Source of the DNA: Flavobacterium sp. LC2016-23
GTDB taxonomy: Bacteria > Bacteroidota > Bacteroidia > Flavobacteriales > Flavobacteriaceae
DNA length: 64,000 bases
Assembly: GCF_009674775.1 (NCBI RefSeq)
Contig: NZ_WKKE01000021.1
Coordinates: 1 to 64,000 of the forward strand
Reading direction: 5' to 3'
Of the stretch, positions 17,081 to 26,000 are shown piece after piece. Every line of letters starts with the position of its first letter. Positions within the stretch are counted from its first letter, which is position 1. The position numbers were made by a program, and so were the translations under genes. The notes beneath the pieces are model-generated. The model saw only the letters and a list, made by a program, of their open reading frames with translations. It was not told the DNA's origin and searched no databases.

Positions 17081-17088
17081 TATATTTG
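17081..17088 (+). promoter_or_regulatory. -7 promoter element of pepT
   Basis: TATATTTG is an exact consensus match, 15 nt before the pepT ATG at 17104. The TTG at 17086, in frame with pepT, is part of this box and so is unlikely to be a start codon. Confidence 0.6.
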
Positions 17089-17103
17089 CTAAAAAATAAA
17101 AAA

Positions 17104-18378
17104 ATGCAACACCTTATAGATCGTTTTATCAGTTATGTAACAATCGACACAGAATCTGATCCGAACTCAAAAACTACCCCAAGTACCGAAAAACAATGGA
17201 ATCTTGCCAATAAACTAGTCGAAGACCTAAAAACAATTGGATTACAAGAAGTTACCATAGATGACAAAGCCTATATTATGGCAACTTTGCCAAGTAATGT
17301 TGCTCATGAAGTTCCTGTAATTGGATTTGTTTCGCATTTTGATACTTCCCCGGATTTTAGCGGTGCTAATGTAAAACCTCAGATTATTGAAAATTACGAC
17401 GGAAAGGATATTGTGCTGAACGCTGAAAAAAATATTATTTTATCACCCAATTACTTCAAAGATTTATTACAATATAAAGGCCAGACCATCATTACAACAG
17501 ACGGTACAACACTTTTGGGCGCTGATGATAAAGCCGGAATTACCGAAATTGTTTCGGCTATGGAATATCTGGTACAGCATCCTGAAATCAAACACGGAAA
17601 AATCAGGATTGGTTTTACACCTGATGAAGAAATTGGTCGTGGTGCACATCATTTCGATGTTGAAAAATTCGGTGCCCAATGGGCGTATACAATGGATGGA
17701 AGTCAGATTGGTGAATTAGAATATGAAAACTTCAATGCTGCCGGTGCTAAAATTACTTTTAAAGGAAAAAGCGTTCACCCGGGTTATGCAAAAGGAAAAA
17801 TGATCAATTCGATGCTGATTGCAAATGCGTTCATCAATGAGCTTCCAAAAGGAGAAACACCACAGGAAACAAAAGGTTACGAAGGATTTTTCCATGTGCA
17901 TCACCTGACAGGAAGTATTGAAGAAACAGTATTAGAGCTTATTATTCGTGATCACAACAAAAGTAAGTTTGAAAAAAGAAAAAGCTTAATCGAGAAAATT
18001 GCAAAAAAAATCAATAAAAAATTCGCCAGACAATTTGGAGAAGATATTGTAACCACTGAAATAAAAGACCAGTATTACAATATGAAGGAAAAAGTACTTC
18101 CGGTAAAACATATTGTGGACATTGCCGAAAAAGCAATGAAGGAATTACAAATCAAACCGATCATCAAACCCATTCGCGGCGGAACTGACGGATCTCAGTT
18201 ATCGTTTATGGGATTGCCTTGTCCTAATATTTTTGCGGGTGGTCACAACTTCCATGGGAAATACGAATATGTTCCTGCAGAAAGCATTCAGAAAGCGACT
18301 GATGTGATTGTAAAAATTGCGGAATTAACGGCAATTGCAGGTGCTTTTGATGTAACCGAAAAACCTAAAAGAAAATAA
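17104..18378 (+). CDS. pepT: Peptidase T (aminotripeptidase)
   Basis: This M20-family di-zinc exopeptidase removes N-terminal residues from tripeptides in the cytoplasm. The 424-aa protein has the metal motifs VSHFDTSPDF, GADDKAG and PDEEIGRGA, followed by YTMDGSQIGELEYE and the late IRGGTDGSQLSFMGLP and GGHNFHGKYE segments. All expected ligands are visible. The ATG at 17104 is preferred because the promoter lies immediately upstream. The YdeI-like gene starts 4 nt after the stop. Confidence 0.95.
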   Translation: MQHLIDRFISYVTIDTESDPNSKTTPSTEKQWNLANKLVEDLKTIGLQEVTIDDKAYIMATLPSNVAHEVPVIGFVSHFDTSPDFSGANVKPQIIENYDGKDIVLNAEKNIILSPNYFKDLLQYKGQTIITTDGTTLLGADDKAGITEIVSAMEYLVQHPEIKHGKIRIGFTPDEEIGRGAHHFDVEKFGAQWAYTMDGSQIGELEYENFNAAGAKITFKGKSVHPGYAKGKMINSMLIANAFINELPKGETPQETKGYEGFFHVHHLTGSIEETVLELIIRDHNKSKFEKRKSLIEKIAKKINKKFARQFGEDIVTTEIKDQYYNMKEKVLPVKHIVDIAEKAMKELQIKPIIKPIRGGTDGSQLSFMGLPCPNIFAGGHNFHGKYEYVPAESIQKATDVIVKIAELTAIAGAFDVTEKPKRK

Positions 18379-18382
18379 TACA

Positions 18383-18970
18383 TTGGAACCGAATTCCGAT
18401 AAAAAGCACGTTTGGGACAAAGTTAATACCTGGGAAGAAGAACTTCTTTTCCTCAAATCTATTATTGACAAAACGGAGTTGGTTGAAACTATAAAATGGG
18501 GCGGTCCAATTTATGTCTACAACAAGAAAAATGTTATTGGGATTGGTGGTTTTAAGAATTACTTTGCCATTTGGTTTTTGAACGGAGTTTTCCTGAAAGA
18601 TGAGAAAAAGCGATTAATTAATGCTCAGGAAGACAAAACAAAATCCATGCGTCAATGGCGTTTTACTTCAAAAGAAGAGGTAAACGAAAAAGAAGTTTTA
18701 GAATATATCTTAGAAGCCATTGAAAACGAAAAGCAGGGAAAAGTCATAAAACCGGTTAAAAAAGAAACAATTGTTTCTGAATTACTGGAAAAAGAAATGA
18801 AGCAAAACCCGGCTTTATCAGAAGCTTTTCACAAATTCTCTCCTTATAAACAATATGAGTTTCTGGAATATATTGAAACGGCTAAACAAGAGAAAACCAA
18901 ATTGTCAAGAATAGAAAAAGTGATTCCGATGATATTGGGAAATGTTGGACTGAATGATAAATACCGATAG
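18383..18970 (+). CDS. YdeI/OmdA-like DUF1801-domain protein
   Basis: The 195-aa protein starts at a TTG 4 nt after pepT, consistent with cotranscription. It has an N-terminal DUF1801-type domain (ETIKWGGPIYVYNKKNVIGIGGFKNYFAIWF). The C-terminus carries an OmdA-like segment (FSPYKQYEFLEYIETAKQ, then RIEKVIPMI) that is common in the YdeI family. The molecular function is unknown; family members have been linked loosely to stress or envelope traits. It contains no transmembrane segment. Confidence 0.8.
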   Translation: MEPNSDKKHVWDKVNTWEEELLFLKSIIDKTELVETIKWGGPIYVYNKKNVIGIGGFKNYFAIWFLNGVFLKDEKKRLINAQEDKTKSMRQWRFTSKEEVNEKEVLEYILEAIENEKQGKVIKPVKKETIVSELLEKEMKQNPALSEAFHKFSPYKQYEFLEYIETAKQEKTKLSRIEKVIPMILGNVGLNDKYR

Positions 18971-18989
18971 TTGTAAATTTTAATTTAAA

Positions 18990-19105
18990 ATTCCAAATTC
19001 CAATTATTGTAGACATCAAGCAGAGTAACTGACAAGATTAAACATAAAAAAATCCCAAATTCCAATTGTTACATTGGAATTTGGGATTTATATTTTTTGG
19101 AATTT
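18990..19105. terminator. Convergent-gene hairpin built from the TTGGAATTT repeat
   Basis: A perfect 17-bp stem (19050-19066 with 19073-19089) closes the 6-nt loop TGTTAC. A-rich sequence lies on the left and T-rich on the right. It sits between the convergent YdeI-like gene and yajC and can serve both. Extra AATTCCAA units occur at 18990-19003. The whole belongs to the same repeat family as 9990-10128. Confidence 0.7.
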
Positions 19106-19113
19106 CAAAAACT

Positions 19114-19389
19114 TTATGCCTTTTTATTCAAAGCTGAACTCATTTCCAAAGAAATGGCAGAACGCTCAATTTTTAATTTACCAGACATGGTTTCGATGAT
19201 TACAGAAGTTTCACCAAGTTCAACAACTTTACCGTGAAAACCACTTTTAGTAATTATTTTATCCCCCACTTTCAGGCTGCTTTCAAATTCTTTTTCGTTT
19301 TTTGCTCTTTTTTGTTGTGGTCTGATCATAAACAAATAGACTATCACAGCCATTAAGCCTAACTGGATATACAATGTATAATTTCCCAT
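19114..19389 (-). CDS. yajC: Preprotein translocase subunit YajC
   Basis: This 91-aa accessory of the SecDF complex assists protein export. It has one N-terminal membrane helix (about 5-22) followed by the conserved RPQQKRAKNEKEFESSLKVG and DKIITKSGFHGKVVELGE segments. Length and architecture match the family. It lies downstream of nusB on the same strand, separated by 159 nt that hold repeats. Confidence 0.95.
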   Translation of the reverse strand: MGNYTLYIQLGLMAVIVYLFMIRPQQKRAKNEKEFESSLKVGDKIITKSGFHGKVVELGETSVIIETMSGKLKIERSAISLEMSSALNKKA

Positions 19390-19431
19390 AATTTAAATTC
19401 TGTTTTTGTTTATTATTAATATTTTTTTTTA

Positions 19432-19530
19432 GCTCTTCGACTTCGCTCAGAGTGACATCTTTATTTTGGAATTTGGCTCTTCGTCTTCGCTCAGAGTGAC
19501 AACTTCATTGGAATTTGGAATTTAAAAAAA
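19432..19530. repeat. Direct repeat of the CTTCGCTCAGAGTGAC family plus TTGGAATTT units
   Basis: A 25-bp unit occurs at 19432-19456 and again at 19476-19500 with one difference (period 44). TTGGAATTTGG and TTGGAATTTGGAATTT fill 19466-19475 and 19508-19523. The repeats lie in the nusB-yajC gap. A related copy in reverse orientation is at 164-188. Confidence 0.85.
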
Positions 19531-19548
19531 TTGAAAATTTACTTTCAA

Positions 19549-20493
19549 TTACATCAAACCTCTTCCTACTTTAATCATCTTTTTGTTGGCTTCCAGCTCT
19601 TTAACCAGATTATCTAAAATTCCGTTGATAAAAATACTGCTTTTTGGCGTAGAATACTCTTTAGCAATTTCTAAATATTCGTTAAGTGTTACTTTTACCG
19701 GAATGGAAGGGAATTTTAAAAACTCACAAATTGCCATTTTTAGAATAATTGTATCAATTTCCGCAATACGATCGCTGTCCCAATTTGGTGTTTTGTCTTC
19801 GTATTCTTTTGCTAAAATAGATTCGTTTAAAACTGTTCTTCTGAACAAATCTTTTGCAAAATCTTTATCTTCCACATCTTTGTACAATTTCGGCACTCTG
19901 AAATCATCCGGATCTTCAGTTTTGATAGCTTTCAGTTGTTTGATAATATGCGTATTTACAACAGGAATATCATCAACCCAGGTTAACTTATCGTCTTCCA
20001 GGTATTCATACAATTTATCATTCGGAACAATAACATCAGCAAAAAGATCTACAATAAATTGTCTGTCTTCCTGAAAAGTATTCGTCGTAGTCTTCATGTA
20101 GTTGGCGTACAATTCACTCGACTTGATATCATTTAAAAGCAATAAAATATAATCATCATTTAACGACCAGTTATTGATTTTACGATTTTCTAAAGCGATA
20201 CTAAGGGAGTTACTTTCGGCAAGCAGCTGAAAAATTTTGTTCTTGATAAATTTTTCATTTGGATTACGTTCTGCTGCAGTGGCAAGATGTTTTTTACTTG
20301 ACAGATGTAAAAAAACAGATTCTTTTTTACAGATCTCTATCAATGAAGATAGCATTATTAAATATAAATCCTGAATATTATCAATACTGTAAAAAAGAAA
20401 CTTCTCTTCTTTTTCCATATTGTCAGAACCGCTTTGATGCATTGCATAAATGGACTGCATTACCTTAACGCGTATGTGTCTTCTATTTACCAC
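19549..20493 (-). CDS. nusB: Transcription antitermination factor NusB, long Bacteroidota form
   Basis: NusB binds boxA RNA with NusE in rRNA antitermination. The 314-aa protein is about twice the E. coli length. The NusB fold is at the C-terminal end (RRTVLNESILAKEYEDKTPNWDSDRIAEID, IPVKVTLNEYLEIAKEYSTPKSSIFINGILD). It starts with MVNRRHIRVKVMQSIYAMHQ, the normal NusB first helix, so a middle segment of about 150 residues is inserted. This layout is usual for Flavobacteriaceae. yajC follows downstream. Confidence 0.93.
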   Translation of the reverse strand: MVNRRHIRVKVMQSIYAMHQSGSDNMEKEEKFLFYSIDNIQDLYLIMLSSLIEICKKESVFLHLSSKKHLATAAERNPNEKFIKNKIFQLLAESNSLSIALENRKINNWSLNDDYILLLLNDIKSSELYANYMKTTTNTFQEDRQFIVDLFADVIVPNDKLYEYLEDDKLTWVDDIPVVNTHIIKQLKAIKTEDPDDFRVPKLYKDVEDKDFAKDLFRRTVLNESILAKEYEDKTPNWDSDRIAEIDTIILKMAICEFLKFPSIPVKVTLNEYLEIAKEYSTPKSSIFINGILDNLVKELEANKKMIKVGRGLM

Positions 20494-20580
20494 CTTGTAA
20501 GAACATTTAAAAATTAGTCTGCAAAAATAAGTATTTAAGAACTGATATTAAAATTTAAATCCATTAATTTTCGAACAAAA

Positions 20581-20797
20581 AGCAGTCACAGTGTTTAGTC
20601 GCAGTCGCAGTTTGGCAGTCTCAGTAGTACGAGTAAAAAAAGTCGCAGCGTTTAGTCTCAGTTTGCAGTATTAAGTCACAGTCGCAGTATACAGAATGAA
20701 AAAAGTCTCAGTCACAGTCACAGTTTTCACTTGCGAAACTGCGACTGCGACTGCGACTGAGACTGAGACTGAGACTAAGACTGTAAACTGAGACTAT
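20581..20797. repeat. AGTCNC hexamer hairpin, locus 1
   Basis: The left part consists of AGTCGCAGTCGCAG-like, GTCTCA and GTCACA hexamers on the plus strand. The right part (20738-20795) is the reverse-complement form, with tandem CTGCGA then CTGAGA hexamers. A short spacer near 20724-20737 separates them. The whole can fold into a long imperfect hairpin. It fills most of the 310-nt gap downstream of leucine dehydrogenase and upstream of nusB. No ORF is present. Confidence 0.85.
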
Positions 20798-20803
20798 AAA
20801 AAA

Positions 20804-21913
20804 CTACTTCTTAGCTGCGTTCTCGATTTTTCTTAAATCGATACGATTCTGAGCAATGGTAAGTGCCGCTTTATGTGTTGTCATTCCGTTTTTCACGGCA
20901 TAATCGATAATTTCTAAAGTAGTGTTATAGATATTTTCGGTTTTGCGCATGATTTCTTCTTTGCCATAATGCTCTAATTCAGCATAAACATTGATGATTC
21001 CACCAGCGTTAATCAGGAAGTCAGGTGCATATAAAATACCTCTTTCTGATAATCTTGCCCCGTGAATATTTTCATCAGCTAATTGATTGTTGGCAGCACC
21101 GGCAATCACTTTAGCTTTTATTTTGTTTACGGTATCATCGTTGATTGTCGCTCCCATGGCACATGGTGCATAAATATCAACATCGGCCGTATATAAATCT
21201 TCTCCTGTAAATATGGTTGCGTTGTATTTTTGAGCTACCTGATATAATTTCTCTTCGTTAATATCCGTAATAAAAACCTGCGCTCCTTCTTTAGTAAGAT
21301 ATTCTACCAAAGTTTCACCAACGTGTCCAATTCCCTGAACCAAAACTTTTTTACCTTCTAAAACATCAGAACCAAACTTACTTTTAGCAGCAGCTTTCAT
21401 TCCCAGGTAAACACCATAAGCGGTTACCGGAGAAGGATTTCCTGAACCTCCTCTTTCTTCTGAGATACCCGTAACGTAAGGCGTTACATCTCTCACAGTG
21501 TCCATGTCTTTGGTTTCCATTCCGACATCTTCAGCTGTAATATATCTTCCGCTCAGCGAGTGTACAAATTCACCGAATTTACGCATAAGCTCCGGTGTTT
21601 TTTGTGTTTTGGCATCACCAATAATTACTGCTTTTCCGCCACCAATATTAAGTCCGGTAATTGCAGATTTATAAGTCATACCTCTTGAAAGACGCAAAAC
21701 ATCGTTTAAAGCTTCCCATTCCGTATTATAATTCCACATTCTGGTACCTCCTAAAGCCGGTCCCATAACTGAATTATGAATACCAATAATTGCTTTTAAA
21801 CCTGTATCTTTGTCATTGCAAAATACAATTTGTTCGTGATCGTTAAAAGATAACTGACCAAAAACAGGATCCATTTTTTGAAGTTCTTTTCCAGTTGCGA
21901 AAGTTGCATCCAT
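20804..21913 (-). CDS. Leucine (Leu/Phe/Val) dehydrogenase
   Basis: This NAD-dependent amino acid dehydrogenase of 369 aa deaminates branched-chain amino acids to 2-oxoacids. The N-terminal domain has GPALGGTRMW, MTYKSAITGLNIGGGKAVI with the active-site lysines, and TAEDVGM. The Rossmann domain has VLVQGIGHVGETLVEYL and CAMGATINDDT. Length and motifs fit leucine dehydrogenase better than glutamate dehydrogenase, which is longer. A TATGTTTG -7 box is at 21963-21970 on the minus strand. It fits with HMG-CoA lyase in leucine breakdown. Confidence 0.9.
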   Translation of the reverse strand: MDATFATGKELQKMDPVFGQLSFNDHEQIVFCNDKDTGLKAIIGIHNSVMGPALGGTRMWNYNTEWEALNDVLRLSRGMTYKSAITGLNIGGGKAVIIGDAKTQKTPELMRKFGEFVHSLSGRYITAEDVGMETKDMDTVRDVTPYVTGISEERGGSGNPSPVTAYGVYLGMKAAAKSKFGSDVLEGKKVLVQGIGHVGETLVEYLTKEGAQVFITDINEEKLYQVAQKYNATIFTGEDLYTADVDIYAPCAMGATINDDTVNKIKAKVIAGAANNQLADENIHGARLSERGILYAPDFLINAGGIINVYAELEHYGKEEIMRKTENIYNTTLEIIDYAVKNGMTTHKAALTIAQNRIDLRKIENAAKK

Positions 21914-22117
21914 AGCGTTACTATTTATTTGTTAAAATTATGAATTTGTCAAAAAGACATCTCAAACATAAACAAAAAATACACATGTGCTAATATTTTA
22001 TCCTTATAATAACAAATTAACAATCGATTTATATTGACTAAATTACAGTTTCTATTGCTTTTAATTGAAAGTAATTTATAAAATCAATATCATTTCAACA
22101 TTGAATATCTTAAAAAA

Positions 22118-23896
22118 ATGAAAGAATTACGCTATTTAAACAAATATTTCATTAAATATAAATATAGTTTTTCACTGGGAATTTTAATCACCATAATCGC
22201 ACAAATATTTTCCTTATTTACTCCAAAGCTGATTAGCAAGTCTTTAAACGCCATTGAAAAGTTTGACAAACTGCCCAAAGCCGACCAGGCATCAAAAGTT
22301 ATTATCGCCTCTTATCATCAGGATTTAATTCATAACGTATTGCTAATCATAGCCACTACAATTGTTGCAGGTTTTTTAACCTTCTTAATGCGTCAGACTT
22401 TAATTGTTATGTCACGTCATGTGGAATTCGATTTAAAAAACGAAGTCTTCAGGCAATATGAAAACCTGTCCCAAAACTTCTACAAACAAAACAGGACCGG
22501 GGATTTGATGAACCGAATCAGCGAAGACGTTTCAAAAGTCCGCATGTATGTGGGTCCTGCGGTTATGTATACGATCAATACCTTTATTCGTTTTGCCATC
22601 GTGATTATTTATATGTACAATGTATCGCCATTACTGACCTTGTATACCATATTACCACTGCCGATACTTTCATATTGTATTTTTAAACTGAGTTCCGAAA
22701 TCAATAAAAGGAGTACTATTTTTCAACAATATTTATCTAAAGTTTCCAGTTTTTCTCAGGAAATATTTTCAGGAATCCGTGTAATTAAAGCTTATTCTTT
22801 GGAGAATCAGCATCAGAACAACATGATCGCCCTTGCCGACGAAAGCAAAAGAAAAAGTTTAAACCTCGCAAAAGTGCAATCGCTTTTTGGCCCTCTGATG
22901 ATTGCCCTGATCGGAATCAGTAATCTGGTTGTGATTTATTTCGGAGGAATGATGTACATCAACGGAACGATTCAGAATATCGGAACAATCGCAGAGTTTA
23001 TTTTATACGTTAACATGCTAACCTGGCCTGTAGCCTCATTGGGATGGGTTTCTTCGATGGTACAGGAGGCAGAAGCTTCCCAGAAACGTCTGAATGAATT
23101 TTTGAAAATTGAACCGGAAATCAAAAATAACAATGAAAATCCATCCGATATCCAGGGTTCTATTTCTTTTGAAAATGTGAGTTATACGTATGAAGACACC
23201 AATATTGAAGCTTTAAAAAATGTAACGTTCACCGTCAAAAAAGGAGAAACTTTAGCTATTCTCGGAAAAACAGGTTCCGGAAAATCAACCATATTGTCCC
23301 TTATTTCCCGTTTGTATGATGTTACGGACGGAAGAATAACCATTGACCAGAATGAAATAAGCACTTTAAACTTAAATGACCTAAGAAACAATATCGGGAT
23401 TGTGCCTCAGGACGCTTTTTTATTTTCGGATACGATTAAAAACAACATCAAATTCGGCAACCGGAATGCGACTGATGAACAAGTAATTGAAGCAGCACAA
23501 AATGCTGTAGTTCATGATAATATCATGGCTTTCAACAAACAATACGACACCATTTTAGGAGAAAGGGGCATCACCCTTTCCGGTGGCCAGAAGCAGCGTG
23601 TATCGATTGCAAGGGCCATTATTAAAAATCCTGCGATTTTACTTTTTGACGATTGTCTGTCTGCTGTCGATACAGAAACAGAAGAAACGATCCTGAATAA
23701 TTTGTTCGAAATCTGTAAAGATAAAACTACAATAATAGTCAGTCATCGGGTATCATCCGCCAAAAATGCCGACAAAATAATCATTTTGGAAGACGGTAAA
23801 ATCATTCAACAAGGCTCTCATAATCAATTAATAAATCAGGACGGTTATTATGCAGCGTTATATTTAAAACAACTTTCGGAAAAAGAATTACTTTAA
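22118..23896 (+). CDS. ABC exporter, fused permease and ATPase (MdlA/MsbA type)
   Basis: The 592-aa half-transporter has six membrane helices in the first ~310 residues and one nucleotide-binding domain. Visible motifs are Walker A GKTGSGKST, the Q-loop IGIVPQDAFLF, signature LSGGQKQRVS, Walker B ILLFDDCLSAVD and switch His in TIIVSHRVSS. Walker B ends in DD rather than DE, so the usual catalytic Glu is Asp. That pattern is known from one half of heterodimeric exporters such as MdlA-type proteins. No partner half-transporter is adjacent. The substrate is unknown; lipid or drug export is possible. Confidence 0.9.
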   Translation: MKELRYLNKYFIKYKYSFSLGILITIIAQIFSLFTPKLISKSLNAIEKFDKLPKADQASKVIIASYHQDLIHNVLLIIATTIVAGFLTFLMRQTLIVMSRHVEFDLKNEVFRQYENLSQNFYKQNRTGDLMNRISEDVSKVRMYVGPAVMYTINTFIRFAIVIIYMYNVSPLLTLYTILPLPILSYCIFKLSSEINKRSTIFQQYLSKVSSFSQEIFSGIRVIKAYSLENQHQNNMIALADESKRKSLNLAKVQSLFGPLMIALIGISNLVVIYFGGMMYINGTIQNIGTIAEFILYVNMLTWPVASLGWVSSMVQEAEASQKRLNEFLKIEPEIKNNNENPSDIQGSISFENVSYTYEDTNIEALKNVTFTVKKGETLAILGKTGSGKSTILSLISRLYDVTDGRITIDQNEISTLNLNDLRNNIGIVPQDAFLFSDTIKNNIKFGNRNATDEQVIEAAQNAVVHDNIMAFNKQYDTILGERGITLSGGQKQRVSIARAIIKNPAILLFDDCLSAVDTETEETILNNLFEICKDKTTIIVSHRVSSAKNADKIIILEDGKIIQQGSHNQLINQDGYYAALYLKQLSEKELL

Positions 23897-23949
23897 TTGT
23901 TGCGTAATAGATAAATTTTTATGATTTTTGAGTACTATTAATTCCAAAA

Positions 23950-24333
23950 ATGATAGAACGTATTATGAGAGAAAATGACATGTTAGAAAAAGAAGAGATT
24001 TTTTCTAAAGTATTACGAGCAGGGAGAAGAACTTATTTCTTTGATGTAAGAGCTACGAAAGCTGACGATTATTATATCACGATTACTGAGAGCAAAAAAT
24101 TCACTGAGGAAGATGGTTCTTTTCACTTTAAAAAACACAAAATTTACTTATACAAAGAAGATTTTGGTGCTTTTGCCGAAATACTTGAAGAAATGACTTC
24201 ATACGTCCTGAACCACAAGGGCGAAGAAGTAATCTCTGAAAGACATCAGAAAGATTTTAAAAAAGAATACGGTTCTGATAAACCTGAAGGACAAAGATCC
24301 AGCTTTACTGATATTGATTTTGACGATATTTAG
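23950..24333 (+). CDS. PUR-domain (DUF3276) nucleic-acid-binding protein
   Basis: The 127-aa protein belongs to the bacterial PUR-alpha-like family (DUF3276), small single-PUR proteins that dimerize and bind DNA or RNA. The PUR core runs from EIFSKVLRAGRRTYFFDVRA through YYITITESKKF and KHKIYLYKEDFGAF. The tail is charged and ends in SFTDIDFDDI. The start could also be the ATG a few codons in (MRENDMLEKEE). It is monocistronic with its own terminator. Confidence 0.88.
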   Translation: MIERIMRENDMLEKEEIFSKVLRAGRRTYFFDVRATKADDYYITITESKKFTEEDGSFHFKKHKIYLYKEDFGAFAEILEEMTSYVLNHKGEEVISERHQKDFKKEYGSDKPEGQRSSFTDIDFDDI

Positions 24334-24360
24334 TCCTACATAACTTTTTAAAAAGTACGA

Positions 24361-24392
24361 GTCCAATATGTCCTGCATTTTGGACTTTTTTT
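24361..24392 (+). terminator. Rho-independent terminator of the PUR-domain gene
   Basis: GTCCAA (24361-24366) pairs with TTGGAC (24380-24385), with inner ATG/CAT pairing, followed by T-rich sequence. Confidence 0.7.
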
Positions 24393-24481
24393 ATATATTT
24401 AAGTTTAGATTTTCAGATTTTGGACTAGTCGATTTTTAGAATCTTGCTAAAACCACCATTTCTGGTTAATACCTTATAAAA

Positions 24482-25312
24482 ATGAAAAAAATATTTCTTT
24501 TACTTAGTTTCTTCTTATTTGCAATTTCTTCTTTTGCTCAAAAAACAGCATATGAAACCAAACTAAATATCCAGTATTACAATTCAGCTGTCAATAAGTC
24601 TGATTCTTATATCAATGAACGTTGCGTATTAGACATTTATTATCCAACGAACATTAAAAATTTCGCCACTATTATCTGGTTCCATGGCGGAGGACTGACC
24701 GGAGGAAACAAGGAAATTCCGGAAGCTTTAAAAAATAAGGGTTTTGCTGTTATTGGTATAAATTACAGATTATCCCCAAAAGTAAAAGCAGCAAAAAGCA
24801 TCGAAGACGCCGCCGCTGCCATTGCCTGGACATTTAACAACATTGCGGGTTACGGGGGTGATCCTTCGCTGATCTTCGTTTCAGGGCATTCTGCGGGAGG
24901 ATATTTAGCTGCAATGACCGGACTGGACAAAAAATGGCTGCAAAAAGAAGGCATTGATGCTAATAAAATTGCAGGTCTTATTCCGTTTAGTGCCCAATGC
25001 ATCACCCATTTTGAAATCAGAAGAGAAAACGGAATTCCGGAGACACAACCCACAATTGATGCTTTTGCACCGCTTTTTTACGTTCGTGCCGATGCTCCGC
25101 CTTTATTATTAATAACCGGGGACCGCGAACTCGAAATGTTAGGCCGTTACGAAGAAAACGCCTATTTGGCGCGCATGATGAAATTGGTCGGACACAAACA
25201 AACCAAACTTTTTGAACTGGACGGCTACGGACACGGAATGACTGAACCCGCTTTCCCGTTACTTGTCAATGAAGTAAACCGAATTATAAAAGAACATCAA
25301 AAATTAAACTAA
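24482..25312 (+). CDS. Secreted alpha/beta hydrolase (esterase/lipase)
   Basis: The 276-aa protein has a signal peptide (MKKIFLLLSFFLFAISSFAQ). The oxyanion motif WFHGGGLTGG (66-75) and the nucleophile GHSAGG (Ser137) place it with carboxylesterase/HSL-like hydrolases. Asp and His of the triad are likely in LLITGDREL and GYGHGM. It is expected in the periplasm or secreted. The RBBP9-like hydrolase gene begins 18 nt downstream, so both may share a transcript. The substrate is unknown. Confidence 0.82.
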   Translation: MKKIFLLLSFFLFAISSFAQKTAYETKLNIQYYNSAVNKSDSYINERCVLDIYYPTNIKNFATIIWFHGGGLTGGNKEIPEALKNKGFAVIGINYRLSPKVKAAKSIEDAAAAIAWTFNNIAGYGGDPSLIFVSGHSAGGYLAAMTGLDKKWLQKEGIDANKIAGLIPFSAQCITHFEIRRENGIPETQPTIDAFAPLFYVRADAPPLLLITGDRELEMLGRYEENAYLARMMKLVGHKQTKLFELDGYGHGMTEPAFPLLVNEVNRIIKEHQKLN

Positions 25313-25330
25313 ACTTAAAAATCCACGGCA

Positions 25331-25882
25331 ATGGAAACTAATTTATTAATACTACCGGGACTCGGAAACTCAGGCGAAAAACACTGGCAAACTTTCTGGC
25401 ATGAAAAATTCAAAAACTCCAAAAGGATTGTTCAGGACAATTGGGATGAGCCCATCAGAGAAGAATGGCTCGAAAGATTAAAAGAAGAAATTTCAAAATT
25501 AGACCAACCGACTATTCTTGTGGCGCACAGTTTAGCTGTTTCCCTCGTTTTACACTGGGCTGCTTCACATACGAATAAAAACATTGTGGGAGCTTTATTA
25601 GTTGCTCCTGCCGATGTAGATTCACCTCAGCACACTCCTGAATCGGTTCGGAATTTTTCACCTATACCCACTTCAAAGTTACCTTTTCCATCCATTGTTG
25701 TAGCAAGTGAAAACGATCCCTATGCCTCTTTCGAGAGAAAAAAATATCTGGCAGAAAGATGGGGCAGCGATTTTATCAATGTGGGACAGCAAGGTCATAT
25801 CAACTCTGACTCCGATTTAAAATACTGGGAAGAAGGGCAGCTGATTTTACAACAATTAATTGCAAAAATTAATACTCTTTAG
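25331..25882 (+). CDS. RBBP9/YdeN-like serine hydrolase
   Basis: This small cytoplasmic alpha/beta hydrolase (183 aa) starts with the family motif ILPGLGNSGEKHWQ. The nucleophile elbow is VAHSLAVS (Ser67), with Ala in place of the outer glycines usual for GxSxG; the triad is completed by Asp129 (ENDPY) and His156 (GHINS). RBBP9-type enzymes often act as small esterases or aminopeptidases, but the substrate here is unknown. It follows the secreted esterase gene closely and ends against a hexamer hairpin. Confidence 0.85.
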   Translation: METNLLILPGLGNSGEKHWQTFWHEKFKNSKRIVQDNWDEPIREEWLERLKEEISKLDQPTILVAHSLAVSLVLHWAASHTNKNIVGALLVAPADVDSPQHTPESVRNFSPIPTSKLPFPSIVVASENDPYASFERKKYLAERWGSDFINVGQQGHINSDSDLKYWEEGQLILQQLIAKINTL

Positions 25883-25885
25883 TGT

Positions 25886-25996
25886 AGTTTACAGTCGCAG
25901 TTTTCAGTCCATGCAAGTTAGCAGTCCCAGTCGCAGTCTTCAGTGTCAATTGTGTCTGTAAACTGGGACTGAGACTGCGACTGTAAACTGAGACTA
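25886..25996. repeat. AGTCNC hexamer hairpin, locus 2
   Basis: The outer arms 25886-25901 and 25974-25989 are perfect 16-bp reverse complements (AGTTTACAGTCGCAGT). An inner pair, 25922-25931 with 25962-25971 (CAGTCCCAGT), is also perfect. It occupies the gap between the convergent RBBP9-like gene and csaA, so it may end both transcripts. Confidence 0.88.
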
Positions 25997-26000
25997 AAAA

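Noticed and set aside
20581..20797. Possible CRISPR-like array
   Set aside because: The units are 6 bp with no separate spacers and the second half is the reverse complement of the first. It is a hairpin of hexamers. No cas genes are present.
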